A stretch of 64,000 nt of DNA, taken from contig JAODTK010003654.1 of the NCBI GenBank assembly GCA_026419785.1, positions 1 to 64,000 of the forward strand, read 5' to 3'. This document shows positions 13,230-27,185 of this stretch, piece after piece. The translations under genes were made by a program, and so were the position numbers. The DNA is from Sclerodactyla briareus. Its lineage: Eukaryota > Echinodermata > Holothuroidea > Dendrochirotida > Sclerodactylidae. Position 1 is the first letter of the stretch. Each line of letters starts with the position of its first letter. The notes beneath the pieces are model-generated. The model searched no databases. It was given only the letters and a program-made list of their open reading frames with translations, and had not been told where the DNA came from.

Positions 13230-15800
13230 CAATGGAGCGAAAAAAAACGGAGCTTGGTACTTTCGCTCAAATATCGTGACCGCCAGACACCACTATTCCA
13301 GTGACTTCATGACTCCGTTGCCAGCTGAAACGTCGAACAGACCTAAGCTCGCGGGGAAAAATGTCATGTATGGTATGGTTCGGACTCGACTGCGGTGTGA
13401 CGGATTTGTTTATGGACGCACGATGGAGGAACTTACAGCAGGAAATGAATGGGAATAAGTTCAAATTCAAGGAGTCTGTCCAAAACATTTCAGGAATATT
13501 CGAGTTGGAGGTGGACCACTGACTGATAGCAAAGGTATACAACATTCAGTCTCCAACCAGTTCCCATTTCCGATACTGATACCATTTGCCTTAACAAAAC
13601 TCATGAACCTAAGGGAACTCCTGAAGGATAAGCGTTTGAAATCTTGCATCGAAATTTCTTGCCCCTGGCCGATTGGGGGAGCGATAGTCTCACCTCACAG
13701 AGGATGCAAGCCTCCAGACCAATCATTCATACCTGACGCGTACCAAGAGATTGTCTTGGGGTTGGGGGTTGGGGGGGGGGGGGTTGGAGGTAGGAACCCA
13801 AGGGAAGTGCGCCCTCATAAATGTCCACACTCTGCCTATTGGTAGATAAGTACAGTTTATTGGCCCCTAACACTCTGTCTGCAATAATTCTAAATAACAA
13901 CTGGTCAAAACCCTCTACTGAACTGCAAAAAATAAGTTTGGTGTTAATAATTAGTGATCACCACCTGGTCTGGGGGGGGGGATGCCACTGCCTCACATCT
14001 TATAAGTACCTACCATCCCCGTTGCATCTGACATGATGAATAAATTTTAACAGCTTGTGCAATTAGTAGCTAGTGCTAACAAACTTTAACAGGAAAAGAA
14101 CAATATATACTGTCACACACGCATATACAGTACATTACACCCGCCGCAATCAGAATTCAGGTTGTTCTCTTCTCAACATTTCAGGGAAGGCAAAACAATA
14201 TAAGGCAAAACAGAAGAGAGCAGATACGTTTCGCTTCATTTATTCTCATAACAATTTTCTATTCAAAATTCAAGCAATTCTAAAATATTGAAATTTTACA
14301 AATCAAGTCTGATTATTTTACCACTACACCGTGTCATATGTGCATAACAGTAACCTATCTACAACAAAAGGTAACTTCAAATATGAATACAAAATTAACT
14401 TCTTACTAAATATGTACATTACTATACTACTGTTGGCTGAATCTGCATTTTGTATCACTTTTGTTATCAAATTTACACTGTATAACTATTGATTATTTTA
14501 CATCACATGAAAGTTTGGCATTTCTCAGACAAATAAGTTACTTGGGATATCGGAACCTGAATCAGTCTAATCACACCCAAAATGAAATGAATTCATCTGA
14601 ATACTGAATTGTAAATAAAAAAAGGAGAGTCTAAAATCAAGATTTTGAAGTACCGATGGGGCAGGGTTTGTGAATGTGACACCATCAATGTCGGGTTTAC
14701 ATAACAACATTCAACATGGATATGCGTGAGCTGCTATCGCTATTGTCTCCCTGCCTTATCATACAGCCTGCTCTCATCTACAAAAAATATTATTCCGTGC
14801 AAAACCAGATTTCTATAATTCTACAGCAGCTCACATCTGCACATATGGAATATCACTTCAAATCACTCAAGAATCATCTGCGTAGTTACAAGAAGAAATC
14901 AGCTTAAGAAGGGAGGTGATGACGACAGTTTCCGACTGAAACTGGGGAGGAAATATCCAATTTGCGAAACGCTGCTTCCAGGTAACAGGCGAAGCCCACT
15001 GGTCCATTTTTTTTTTTTTTCTGTGCCGGGGTAACTTAAGTGCTGTTCCGATATATGGATGATTTTCATGATAATAGGGCGAGGCTTACTGAGGTGGTAG
15101 TTTTTATTTGACCTGAATCAGTACTGAGCTATCTCCTTAAATTCACAAGTTGCTCTGGTTTTATATGTGGTACAACATGGGTATGTTTACCCATGGTGCA
15201 GGAGGAGTTCATCCCCAACCCCTACCCTGGCCCTTCCCCACTCAGGAAATGTGACCGGGCAGAGCAAAATGCAAAACGGCAATTCTTCCCAACTAAGCAA
15301 CCCCCAAAAATTGACATTGAGTTCCACCTGCATATGATGCCTTTACAAATATATGTTGCATGATCATAGAAATCTGGTTTATTTTCTCTTCTACATCATC
15401 TCCTCACTGAACTTTTTCTTGGCCATTATTGCTTTTTCCTGTCTGCAATTCAAATACATCTCTAAATCTTTTTTAGGGGGGGGGTGGCTGTGTACCTTGT
15501 ATCCTGAATGCACTTACCAGAAATTGGCAAACTTCATCTATCTGCTTTGCAAAATATCAGTCCAATTATTCCTACTACGATTTAATAACAAACCTCGTGC
15601 AGTGCCCAGCTCCATGCAAATGCCCATCCTTGTATTTGCCATCTTAGTTTTATCAACTGGATGGTTGGTTGGTGGTATAATAATTCTAGCAAAATCCCCA
15701 CACTACTAACTTACATGTGGGACAGGCTTTTTACAAGTTGTGTGCTGCCCATTTTTTTTTGTCAATCCCGCAATGATTCTAACGACTCTCTTCGATGATA
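13230..15800. other. no gene recognised
   Basis: AT-rich sequence with G runs near 13,770-13,780 and 13,970-13,980 and a T run at 15,007-15,020. Open frames are short and unrecognised. Confidence 0.4.
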
Positions 15801-15804
15801 AGTG

Positions 15805-17310
15805 GTTGCTTTAACCACTTAGCCATACACATTGTTGGGTCCATTTTGGGATAAATAAGTGCTAATGTATGTTAATATCCTTTAATGTAATACCTCAAAT
15901 ATGTTGAGGATATAAATAATGTGTTGGTTAAACCTGGCCTCGGTAGCCCTCAATTAAATATGCCCATCTGTTGTTGCTTTAACCACTTAGCCATACAATC
16001 ACTGCAATAAAAATGGTCTGTTGACTTGATTACAGCAATGGGGAAAACCCTATTATGAAATAGGGACCATATGACTCAGCCACACTTCCTGCAGAAGCTG
16101 TGGTTTATTCCACTGTGACTTCTATTGCACATTACCATTTTAATCAATTGACACTGTTAGGTCCATGTTTGTGATAAATAGGTGTTAATCAGTGTTAATA
16201 TCCCTGTTGTATTACCGTACCTACAATATGGTAATGATACTAAATAACGTGTGGGTTAACATGGTCCCTTAGGGTGGACCTCTAATTAAATATTCTCAAC
16301 TGTTGTGGTTGCTTTAACCACTTAGCCATACCAGTGCATGCAATAACAATGGTCTGGTGACTTGATTACAAGCAATGGGGAAAACCCTATTATTGAAATA
16401 GGGAACCATATGACTCAACCACACTCCAGCAGAGCTGTGGTTTATTCCATGAACTTCTATTGGCAGCATACCATTTTAATCAGTGAACACACTTTTAGGT
16501 CCATGTTTGTTGATAATCGGTGTTAATCAAGTGTTTAATGTCCCTGTAATGTCTTACTGTACTCCATGGTAAGGATTAAATAACGGTGGGTTAACATGGC
16601 CTGTAGGGTGGACCCTAATTAAATATTGCTCAACTGTTGGTTGCTTTAACCACTTAGCCTACAATGCATGCAATAAAAATGGTCTGGTGACTTGGATTAC
16701 AGCAATTGGGAACACCCCATTTGAATAGGGAACCATTGATTCACCACCTCCACCTAGCTGTGGTTTATTCCCTTGACTTCTACACAGCATTACCATTTTA
16801 ATTAATTGACACTGTTAAGTCCATGTTTGTGATAATAGTGTTTTAATCAGGTGTTAATAAATTCCCTGTAATGTAATACTGGAAGACCAACATATGGTAA
16901 AGGATATAAATAATGTGTGGGTTAACATGGCCTGTAGGGTGGACCTCTATTAAATATGCCCACTTGGTTGCTTTTAAAACCACTTCAGCCAGACAATGGC
17001 TGCAATAAAAATGGTCTAGTGACGATTCCCATCAATGGGGAAAACCCTCTTAATGAAATAGGGAACCGACTCAATCACACTCCCGTCAGAACTGTGATTG
17101 AATCCACTGACTTCTATTGCAGCTACCATTTCAGTCAATTGACACGGTTGGGTCCATGTTTTTGGTGATACTATAGTGTTTAATCGAGTGTAACTATCCA
17201 TGTCATGTATCCTGACCTAACATATGGTAAAGGATTAATAATTTGTGGGTATTCCATTCCCTGGTAGAGTGGGACCTCTAATTTGATTTGCCCATTTGTT
17301 TTGTGCTTTT
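15805..17310. repeat. ~333-bp satellite, about 4.5 copies
   Basis: The motif GCTTTAACCACTTAGCC recurs near 15,815, 15,980, 16,312, 16,645 and, more altered, 16,975. Each is followed at constant distances by AATGGTCTGGTGACTTG, AACCCTATTA..GAAATAGGG, CTGTGGTTTATTCC and TAATTAAATAT. Unit spacing is 332-334 bp; the first copy is truncated and the last decays by 17,310. Read on the minus strand, GGCTAAGTGGTTAAAGC resembles a tRNA A-box, so the unit may derive from a SINE head. Confidence 0.9.
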
Positions 17311-18429
17311 AAAAGTAATAATTGTGTATGGAATTGGAATGGAAATTGGAGTGAATTCATTTAAATGACGGTACAATCCAAATTCACATGAATATTTTAA
17401 AAGTTTTACAGATGAAGAAGACATGGAGAAAATTACTAAGGACTATCAATAAAACTAAACTATACACACCCCTGGACTGAGTTCTTCATTCGCAACACAA
17501 ACCTGAAAACCACAACCTAATAGGAATATAGTAATAACATAATCAAACCAACATATCCAGACACCAGAATCACACAAGAGTAACAATATACAGCACTTCA
17601 ATATGCAAATCAAGAAAATCAATCTCTGATCCTACTACACCATTAACTTCCTCGTTAGTCACAGCACCCTTGAACGTTCCGATCACAAACGAGATGATCC
17701 TTCAAACCACAACCTCTCATATAAATGCACGGCAAGTTATAGCAACGAAATCATTTTCCGCTCAATGTTCCCCAAACTCCCTGCTGGTTATGGCTAAAAT
17801 TCCCCTACTGTCACTTTCAACTTGACATCACAGTAATGACTCTGAATTCCGCGAGACTCGGTCTGCATTTGGTACGGGCAATGTTCACTGCTCAGATACT
17901 ACTCAGGACAAGCTCCTCGTATGTCGTTTGCCGTATCTTGGCGTCGCCTGTTCGCCGGACAACCCTAAAGGCACAACATCAGCGATTCTAGGGTATGTAC
18001 ACAGAGCCACAGTCGCGTGACCCAGCCAGCCCTCTCCTCCCCGTTGATACATCTTCACGAACACCTGTCCGAGACAAATCAACATTGATATGGAAACGTC
18101 CAAATACCGTTTTCGACAGACCTGTCCAGAAACGAGTCATTTTTTATGGTAGGTTCTATGGTATGATTGCCGAGCAGAGGTGGGGAGGGTCAAACCTATT
18201 CACGCCCACCCCACAAGGAATGCAAACCTTGATACTGCAACTATTGTCAGCTGTAAATCCCTCACCAAGTACACGAAATCGGCAATGCCCCTTTGGTAGT
18301 ACCTTAATGTGGGAGAGGGGGGTAATCACATATGCAGACGGCAACTCGCACATTGCCTCCCCTTCCTGTACCTGCTCCAATCCCTTGTGCTGGGCGGCCA
18401 GCGAGAAAGTAACAATTACCATTCTTGAA
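17311..18429. other. no gene recognised
   Basis: A 148-codon open frame (17,995-18,441, +) overlaps minus-strand frames of similar length and has no recognisable motif. Part of it may be the body of the SINE that follows. Confidence 0.35.
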
Positions 18430-18540
18430 TTCCTTTGGTAGACCCTCCCGGGATATCGAACCCTGGTCTCCCGGGTGGAAAGGCCTACGCTCTATCACTT
18501 TGCCAACCACTCGGTAGGTGGTTGGCTCATGATAGAAGTT
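18430..18540 (-). mobile_element. tRNA-derived SINE head
   Basis: Read on the minus strand from about 18,535, the sequence gives TTGGCAAAGTGATAGAGCG, which fits a tRNA A-box, and about 35 bases later GGTTCGATATCC, which fits a B-box. The spacing suits an internal RNA polymerase III promoter. It does not fold convincingly as a complete tRNA (no clean acceptor stem or CCA), so I call it a SINE head. The body would extend toward lower coordinates, perhaps to about 18,160. Confidence 0.6.
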
Positions 18541-20094
18541 TGAAAAGTGGTACTTTCGCCAGCAGTTCGAGACTGCATGAATATGCTCTTCCATGTGGAC
18601 CTATTGACTCAAACTGAAATACAACCATCAATTTTTTGTTTTCATCCATGTAGAAAATTGAGATACAAATGATTACAGTGGCTACTACATTAGACTAATT
18701 CAGAGGCAGATGGAATGGGGTTTCAAATAAATAATTTCCAACATTGAAAGTGAGGCAAGCTGGATGATTGCGATGTGTTTCCAAACAGAACTCACAGTTT
18801 TACCAGGATGTGAAATTAATGATCCATGAAAAGTGGACTTCATGACTTCGATCACCTGCATTTGAGTGATTCTCTCCTGTAGTCGCTTATACAAATCTCC
18901 TCTATGGATCACACACCAGTGCAGGAGGCTAAATCAAGTACTCTATGTACAAGGCTTGGCATGGTTCTAGACTCTAATAAACACTGTAATATATGTCCTC
19001 CGGTCTCTAGGTTATTTCAGAGGTGGTAACCATCACATACCTTCTTTTATACTGGTTCACTATAACAATGTCTATAAGAATATTTGGGTGGAAAATCAAC
19101 AAACACCCTGACAATAATAGGCAAAGATTAGGAAATTAAGGAATGCACAAAGGCCTGACAAATGCACGAAATTGTTCCCCCTAGTGTGTAGTAGTGGTCT
19201 GGTGATCTATGTATGCATCAAACTCAGAGAAATTTCCTAAGTATTTCCTCCCCCCCCCCTTCATGAAAAGAGTCTCTAAATGATAAAGTTAGAGTAACAT
19301 GATGGCAATATGGCACTGGATGGGTATGTACAACAAAGGGAGTAAACTCCTGTTGAAACCTTATCAGTGTCACAACATCACTAATACCATATAAGCGCAT
19401 TTAAATGTCCTGCATCGTGAGGCTGGGGAGTAGCTGGGCAATTTGCTGTCCGTGTGTGATTACCCCCAGCTCCACATCGTGGTACCAACAAAGTTGCTGT
19501 TCACCTGACAAGGAGAAATTCATACCACTTACTGGTTTGTAAATCTGTGCACTCTCGGGGATGAAAAATGAAGTAAATTCTTTTTTCAACTGGCAAAATA
19601 AGAAGGACGATGCCAGATTTGTTCAATTGCGTGGGGTGGGGTGCAAGTGCCAATATGGGGTAAGTTGAGTAGTGAATTGATTACAGTAAATCCAGGTCTG
19701 CGCCCTTGCTGGGCCTTGAATTGGTTCGATTTTCTGCTCAGCGAGTATCAGCACTAAAACGAAAATATGCACAGAGGCAGTAAGTTTTGTCTAGTTTGAC
19801 CTAGCAATCCAACAATAACAATCCACTACTGAATGGCGCTAACATGTATAGAATACATCACTATTTTTAGCATTTGCTATGTCTACACTACATGCGAGGC
19901 ATATACAACTAGCTTTTGGTGTCAGCTGTCCTACCAATCTTTTGAGGAAAAAATGTCCCCCACACCCATGTTGGAAGGCCATTGCAGCACCCCTTGGAAT
20001 GTTAGCCTTACATCACATAGTGGTAATTTTCACATCAATGTTTGCTGCTGACTAGAATTTGTCTCGGCAGCTTCCCGCATTTAATGTAGAGTAG
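18541..20094. other. no gene recognised
   Basis: Nothing with a recognisable product. The stretch around 19,690-19,740 (GGCCTTGAATTGGTTCGATT) resembles 29,175-29,200 and may be another SINE-like fragment. Confidence 0.35.
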
Positions 20095-22300
20095 ACAAGA
20101 GCACCAATGGAATTCGTAAGCTTCAAAACCGCGCGCAGGACCAAAGAACGATGGTACCAAGACGAGATGACAATTATGTGTTAAATGTTCCAGATATGAG
20201 GCCAAGAAAGGGAGTTTCAAAGCAATGGCCTATTGTCCCCCCCAGTAACAACCTTTGACAATGAACCTTCATAGGCCAAAAAATGTCTAGCATTCAATGA
20301 AAATTGTAACTCACTTTATCAACACCATCAAAATGCCCATGAGAAAAAAGATACAATTTCACACAATGGCCGATTGCTCCCCTTTAACTCCAGCTCTGAC
20401 CTTGACCTTCACGTCACCAAAAGTCAATGCACATTGGGTCAAGTTTGGTCAACAACCATCAAAGAATGACTGGTTTTGCTTCTTTTCATCAGAATTCTTA
20501 CTACTGTTTTAGATTATTTTAAAACACTTTTATTGTTGTATCTACAACCTGCAAACAAGCAGAAAAGAGCACCTCCGAAGAAGATTATGACCCGTTCAAG
20601 AAAATCTAATGTTACTTCGTAGGAGGAGATCCATTTGAAATTTTAAACATATTGGCCTATGTTGCCCCTTGACCTTTGACCTGACCTCACAACGTCAACA
20701 TGTCCGCATGGGTCAATTAACAATATGTTCAAGTTTTGTCAGCATCCTGACAAATTTTAGGCCGGGCAAAAACTGGGCCCCTGGGCCTAGAATTCCTGAA
20801 TAATCCCAATTGCCCTCCCCCCAAGCAAGGATCATTACAGAATTAACTTTGTTGAAGACCAGAAGCCAAGAGGCTTATGATTCCTTGATTCGTTCGTGTA
20901 CAATCTATCGCAAGACACAAGGACAAATGCGATATTGTACCAGCCCTATTGGCAACAAACGTCTGACAAATTTTCCCATTTTTCCCAACCACCAATAGGA
21001 TTTCTGTACTCTTGATAAGAAAGCTACACACTAAATTTCAGGTTTTCAGACTTTGACCTCGGTGGCCTCAATGACCTCTGACCTGACCCCAAACCAATAG
21101 GGTTCATGTACTCCCCAAGAGAAACTACACATCCACATGTTATGAGCTTCATCCATCCAGGTGGGGTGTAGTCCATCGTGTTTACCAAGCCAACCTTTGG
21201 CCAAAATCTAAATTTTTTCACACATATCTATTTTTGAACCAATTTCAACCCCCGGACCGACCCCACAAACCCAATAGGGTTTCCTTTTACTTCCACTAGA
21301 AAGCATTTCAACTGATCAGACCATCCATTCTGGACTTACCATGTTGACAAGGTTTTCAACTTTAGCTTCTGTTGACCCTCAAATGACCTCTGACTGACCC
21401 CAAACAATGGGGTTCATGTACTTCCATCATGAGGAACACACGACAGTACCAAGTAATGAGCCCTGATCTACTCAGACCTGATCAAGTTATCGTGTTTACA
21501 AGCTGGGCGTCCCACGAACACATCACCTCAACATGACTGCATAATCCTCTGACGTCGTCAAAGGTACTCAAAAATCAATTGAACTCAAGAGAAGGAGATG
21601 CTTCAAGCACCATTGTTGTGAAATTCATAGAAATTAGTCCCTCCACGGGCCCAGTCAGATCTTTGGATAACAAAAATCCTGAACACCCCCAAGGTATGTC
21701 TATTGACCAAACTGTATGACACGTGACATCAGCATTGTCAAACGTAAATTTTGTACGAGAATACAAGAATTTTGCGGTAAATATCACACATGAGCCTTTC
21801 CACAAACTGGGCCCGGGCCCCAATATTCCTGAACATCTCTAATGGCCCTTTACCCAAGTAACATTACATGTAAACTTTTGAAGAAAATCAATTTGGAAGC
21901 TTGTGGCAGGAGAATCATTTCAAGTACCATTATGTGAAATTAATGAAATGGGCCATCGGGTTTCAAGTGGGACTAGGGACCAAACCTTCCTGACACCTCA
22001 AGGTACGGCTGATAGACCTCATTATACTAACATCAGCATGTGTACAAAATTGTAGGAGTAGGGTCTGCAGTTTTCCCCTTTCGGCCCATGTGACTCCTTT
22101 AATGCTATTGACCTTGACCTTCAGGTGGTCAAAGATTGACCCATAGTCAATAAACATTGTGAACCATTCTGGTCACGACTTCATCCAAAGCATGACATTT
22201 GTGGCCCAAAAAGCGAAAGTTTACAGACTGGATAGATAGGATGTAGATGGATAAGATCGAATGTCATGGCATCACAACAGCTCAACCAGCACAGCTGGTT
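20095..22300. repeat. ~2.2-kb dispersed repeat, copy 1
   Basis: It matches 24,780-27,185 at both ends. The start has ACCAATGG, GTACCAAGACGA, GAGGCCAAG; the end has GACTGGATAGATAG, ATGTCATGGCATC and the small palindrome ACCAGCACAGCTGGT. The interior consists of diverged monomers of about 160-200 bp with TGACCTTGACCTT, GGGTCAAGTTTGGTCA and CATCAAAGAATGA. At about 21,040-21,500 these turn into the reverse complement of the dimeric satellite found at 44.6-46.9 and 51.5-53.6 kb. Confidence 0.7.
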
Positions 22301-24779
22301 TGACTGAAAACGGTGTTTGCTGATACAATGTTACCCGTACAATGCATCGCTGTTGTTCATTGAGCGCGCACTGGACATTATTCTCTCCAAATCTACATGC
22401 ATTTGCCAGTCCCATTGCTTCTCTATATCGGTAATAAATCGCTCCATGGTTGTGACTCAAAGTGGCTAAAACTCTAGGAGGTAGGAAGAAATGGAATAGA
22501 CACTTGACTATACTCTTCTGTAGGAATTATGCTCACAAACAGAGACCCCAGCGTATTCCGGCAATATGTTTGTGTAACATGAACGCCAAATTCGAAAGAG
22601 AAAGTGTGCCGATATTGTGAGCTAAAATGAACTTAACTATATTGTGTGTCACCACAATGGCCCACTCTCCCACTTGGCAGGTCCTCTGGTGATGAAGCAC
22701 TATGACGTCTCCCTCGCGGTGGGAGTAAAATTGGCACGCCCTTGAAATCACCTGTGTAACAAGTAAGCCGACCTTTATTGAGATGGCATGTTGTCCCGTT
22801 GGAAGATCGCATAACAGGCGGGGGGAGGGGGGTGGGAGGCCAGATGAAGGCACCCTTGGCTGTCATGGACTCCTTTGACGAATACGAATTTGACATTATA
22901 TTGTAACTCCACTGTTCCTTTCGCGCAATGTTACTGTAAATTCTCCTGCCAATCAATCAAATAATTTAAAAAACAAATGTGACACTGTTGTTCCGTCACA
23001 TGAACCTAATACTGGACCACACTGTAACGCAAATTGGAATAATTCTCTATCTATATTATGAGTCTACGACATGACTTTTAAACTCTTTAGATGCCTTACC
23101 AGCCATGCCAGGACACATGATCATACGATATACAAATTGCTGTCCACATTCGGTGTGTCACTCTGGATTGATCAACTCTAAAAACTAGATACTAATGGCG
23201 TGCTGATCCTGCCTCCCACACGTAAACAGTTTCTCTGCCATAAATTGCCATAATTTCAAGTACTCAGCTAGTACCAACCTGAACTCCAGGGAGGGATTGT
23301 GGCACTATTGCACTATTAAACAATGAGACCACCACTCATCATTACCAGTCGAATATATCCCACAGATAGAGTATGGGTTCAAGCCTTAATTATCGTCCCC
23401 TATGAGTGAAATCAGCTGTTGCTTTTTGTTTTTTTTGCTAGTTGCAAATCACTGAAGTTTCGTTCCTCACTCCACTTGCCTAATACAATGGCACAAAAAA
23501 AAAAATCCTGTAATTTTCTGAGAATGTTATCAAAATATGCAAAATGGCCCTTGAAATTGCAAGAACTGACTTCAATAACAGTAAAAACTCGATTTTGTAC
23601 TTCGCAAGAGATCAAATCATATGTCATGAGAGATTTCCTCTGCTAGATTGTGCTGTGACTCTCATACACCAGCATGCTCAGACAAAGATTGATAAACATT
23701 TCACGCTTGAAACTGCATGACCGAAATGCGGGTGTTTCGATTTTTGCGCCCACCCGACATAACTACTGCATTGCGAATCCGTCCAAAACGACTTAACACA
23801 TTGCGCGTTGTTTTTAGTGGCCGAGAAGTAGGAAGCCTGCCCGTTACCCTTTGGTGCTTTACTAGAATAACAATGGTGCGGCATTCTGGCCATGTAATTA
23901 TTTGTAACTACTATGTCAACTAAAATGCAGCAGAATCATGATTGAACCAAATTTTTGTGTGGTAGGATCATGGGACAACAAAACAGTCGAATTTTAAGAA
24001 ATTCACTCAGGACCATTGTCCTTTAAGCAGAGCCCCATACATTAGAAGTGGGGCCCATTGTAGTTTGGTGAGTGAGACCCTGACCGGGGACCCACCACGT
24101 GTTGAAGTTGGACGGGGTCCGAAGCAGTGAATGAGCAACATCTGTATGTGCAGAAGACGGTATCTTCTGTTCAATCTGTAATTCAGAGGATTCCAGAAAT
24201 CTTAATCCTTGCGGACTTCCTTTCCTCCCAGTGATTTGATTCGATTCCTACGGGTTCAAGAAGCCATCTAGGGCTCCATCTAGGAACCATGGCCGTATTG
24301 ATCCTGGAGAGCACCGGCAAAAAAACTCGCCTTCTTTCTCGACAAGTGATCAGATGTTAACGAGAAGGGTGGTTTGTAAGAATTTTCAACCTGCTCCCGG
24401 GACCGCCATTTTTACATCCCCACCGAGAGGAGGACTATCAGATGAACTCCAGGACCTACACTTTATTGGAACCTGGAGGAGCGCCCCCAGGCAGAAAGCC
24501 ATACAAATCAACCCTGATTTAACCAGGAAAAACAAATACCACATAGCACAAAACTCCCCACTTTCGAAGCAGAAGGCAGTTGCGAATCCCCGTAGCAAGA
24601 CCACCTGTCAGTTATTATCACACCATCAGTTGTCTTCCACATTCAGGTGGAGCACGCTCCCATGTTCCTATTTTGTTCAGACCTGCCTGGTGGTAACTTC
24701 TATTGCACTAAATGACCGTTGTCCTGCAAAACATAATATGAAAATAGAAGTAGTTCTCATGTATGATGATAGTTAGAAC
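22301..24779. other. no gene recognised
   Basis: Single-copy-looking sequence. Open frames of 107 (22,633-22,956, -) and 140 codons (24,354-24,776, +) have no recognisable motif and no supporting splice context. Confidence 0.35.
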
Positions 24780-27185
24780 TAGAACACCAATGGTGCGGTA
24801 GCTCACCAGCTGCACAAAATGTACCAAGACGAATGTACAATATGTGTTTAATGATGCAAGAAGACGTGAGGCCAAGGCAAGGAAGGTTCAAGCAATGAAA
24901 ACTACCCTGTAACGACCTTGACCTTGATCTTTCATTATGGCCAAAGAAGTTTTAGCAGGCAATAAACATTGTACTCAGTTTGGTCAAACATGAATCAAAG
25001 AATGACTGCTTGGAGAGAGAAAAGGGCAATTTTAAATAGTGGCCTGATTGTGTCCCTCAATGACCTCTGGACCTTCACATGTCAAAGATGTCCCAAGGTT
25101 GATAACATTGGGTCAAGTTTGGTCACCATCCATCAAAGAATTTTACTATTTTGCTTCTTTCCATCAGATGGACCGCTTTAATTCTAAACAGCACTATTAG
25201 TCCATGAGTAGGAGGAGCAACTGTGCACCCCCCCCCCCCCCCAGACACTCCGTGAGTGGTATCATTTGTCCAGGGGACCTAGTTACTGAACAATTTTACA
25301 TGTTACCAGCGAAAATGTTGGGATGAAACTTGCCACACTGCCATTTTCCAAAATGGCCGCCGCCGTTTGGACGGTTTCACCTATCATGTCATACAAGCGT
25401 ATATGGTTATAATCTGGTCGTTTTATTCCCAAACTTTTCTGGGTCCATGGCGTGCCAGTCAGTTTTAAAACAACCTTACCACTGTGCTGCGGCGGCCATT
25501 TTGAAATTCAAAAATGGCCGCCAAAATGGCCGCCAAGTGAGGAAAATCACAAAATATGCAGGAAACACAAAAGGAAATGTGCCAAATTGGGTATTAGTTA
25601 GTTTGATGTCTGGTTACCAGTATCCTAAACTGATTTGCAATTTGTGGTTCTTTGTAAACACTTGAAAAAAAATCCAAAATGGTCGCCAAAATGGCACCAA
25701 AAAGGCCGCCAGAACCCAATATAACTTCCATTTAGTATGCGGAAATACACACAAAATATGCACAATTGGGCAACCATCAATGTGGTTTTTATTCCTAGTG
25801 ATTATTAGGGGTATTCCTAAACAGGGTGCACTGTAAATTTCAAAAATCCAAGAGGCGGCTAACTAAAGGCACCAAAATGGCCGCCAGAAATGTGACAAAA
25901 TTTCAAATATGCAGGAAATAATAACAAAATCTGCACATGGAACAATCAATGTGTTTTTTTTATCTAGTGATTATTAGGAGTATTCCAAAAGGCGTTAGAC
26001 ATGGTAAACATTTTAAAATCCAAGATGGCGACCCAAACTTTAGCACCAATGGCTGCCAGACACATAAAAATTCATGATATGCAGAAAATATGCACAATTG
26101 AACATTTTGGTATCCATTAGCTGCCATTCTTGGATTTTTGAAATGTTTAACAGTGCTAACCTTTGGAAATAACTTCTAATAATCACAGAATCCAAAAAAA
26201 ACCCACATTGTTTTTGCAGATTTGTGCACCCCGATGAACCACTGCCATTGAATGTAACAATTACCTGTTAACTTTAAAGAAAATCAACTGAAACTGTGAG
26301 ATGCATTTTTAGTACCATTGCATGAAAAATTTCTGAAATGGGGCCCTTCGGCCCAAGTGGGACCGAGATCAAAAATCCCTGAACAATTAGTGGTACGGCG
26401 GTAGCCATCCTTTAACGGGATGTCGCACTGTGTCCAAAATTTTGAGGGGAGAAGCATTTTGCGAATTTCCACAATGGGCTCCAGGTTCCACCTTGGCCTT
26501 TGGTCTAAATCCTTGGGCACCCTGAAAGGATGGCTAATGGCCATCATGACCGAACACCATCAACAGTGTGCAACAAAATTTGTAGGAGATACACGATTTT
26601 GCGTATTCCATATACTGTAATGCCCCCAGGCCCAAACTAGGCCCTGTGGCCCAAAATTCCCAAACCCGAACAAACCAACACCCCCACGTGCTTTTAAACC
26701 CAAGGACCATTAAATGTAACTATGAAGAAAATCAAATTGATCTTGTGGGGAGGAGATGCATTCCAGACCCTTGTGTGAAATGTCATAAAATGGCCCTCGC
26801 CGCCCAAGTGGACGCCTTTGCATACAAATTCCCTAACACCGTCCCCGAAGGTACGGTCGATTAGACCTCATATGCCAAACAACCGCACGCACTGTGCCAA
26901 AATTTGTAGGAGATACATTTTGCAAATTTTCACCTAATGGTCTATATTGCCCCTTTAAATAATGATAAAATTGCCTTTGACCTTGACCTTCACAAGGTCA
27001 AAATGTCCCATGGGTCAATTAAAGCCCCCATTGTGTTCCAAGTTTGGTTACATCCATCGCAGAATGAATGTTTGGTAGCCAAAAGGCAATTTTTAACACA
27101 CCTGGATAGATAGATGATAGATAGATAGAGTGACATGCAGATAGCAATATCTCAACCATCATAGCTGGTTTGAGCTAAATGGAAA
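24780..27185. repeat. ~2.4-kb dispersed repeat, copy 2
   Basis: Same ends as copy 1. Its middle (25,330-26,200) differs: a ~170-bp unit rich in AAATGGCCGCCAAAATGG is repeated four to five times with strong divergence. It finishes in a GATA microsatellite followed by CTCAACCATCATAGCTGG and TTTGAG, an imperfect palindrome. No coding capacity was seen. Confidence 0.7.
27104..27130. repeat. (GATA)n microsatellite
   Basis: About six GATA units with one slip, at the end of the 2.4-kb repeat. The equivalent place in copy 1 (22,231-22,250) has a shorter, decayed version. Confidence 0.85.
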
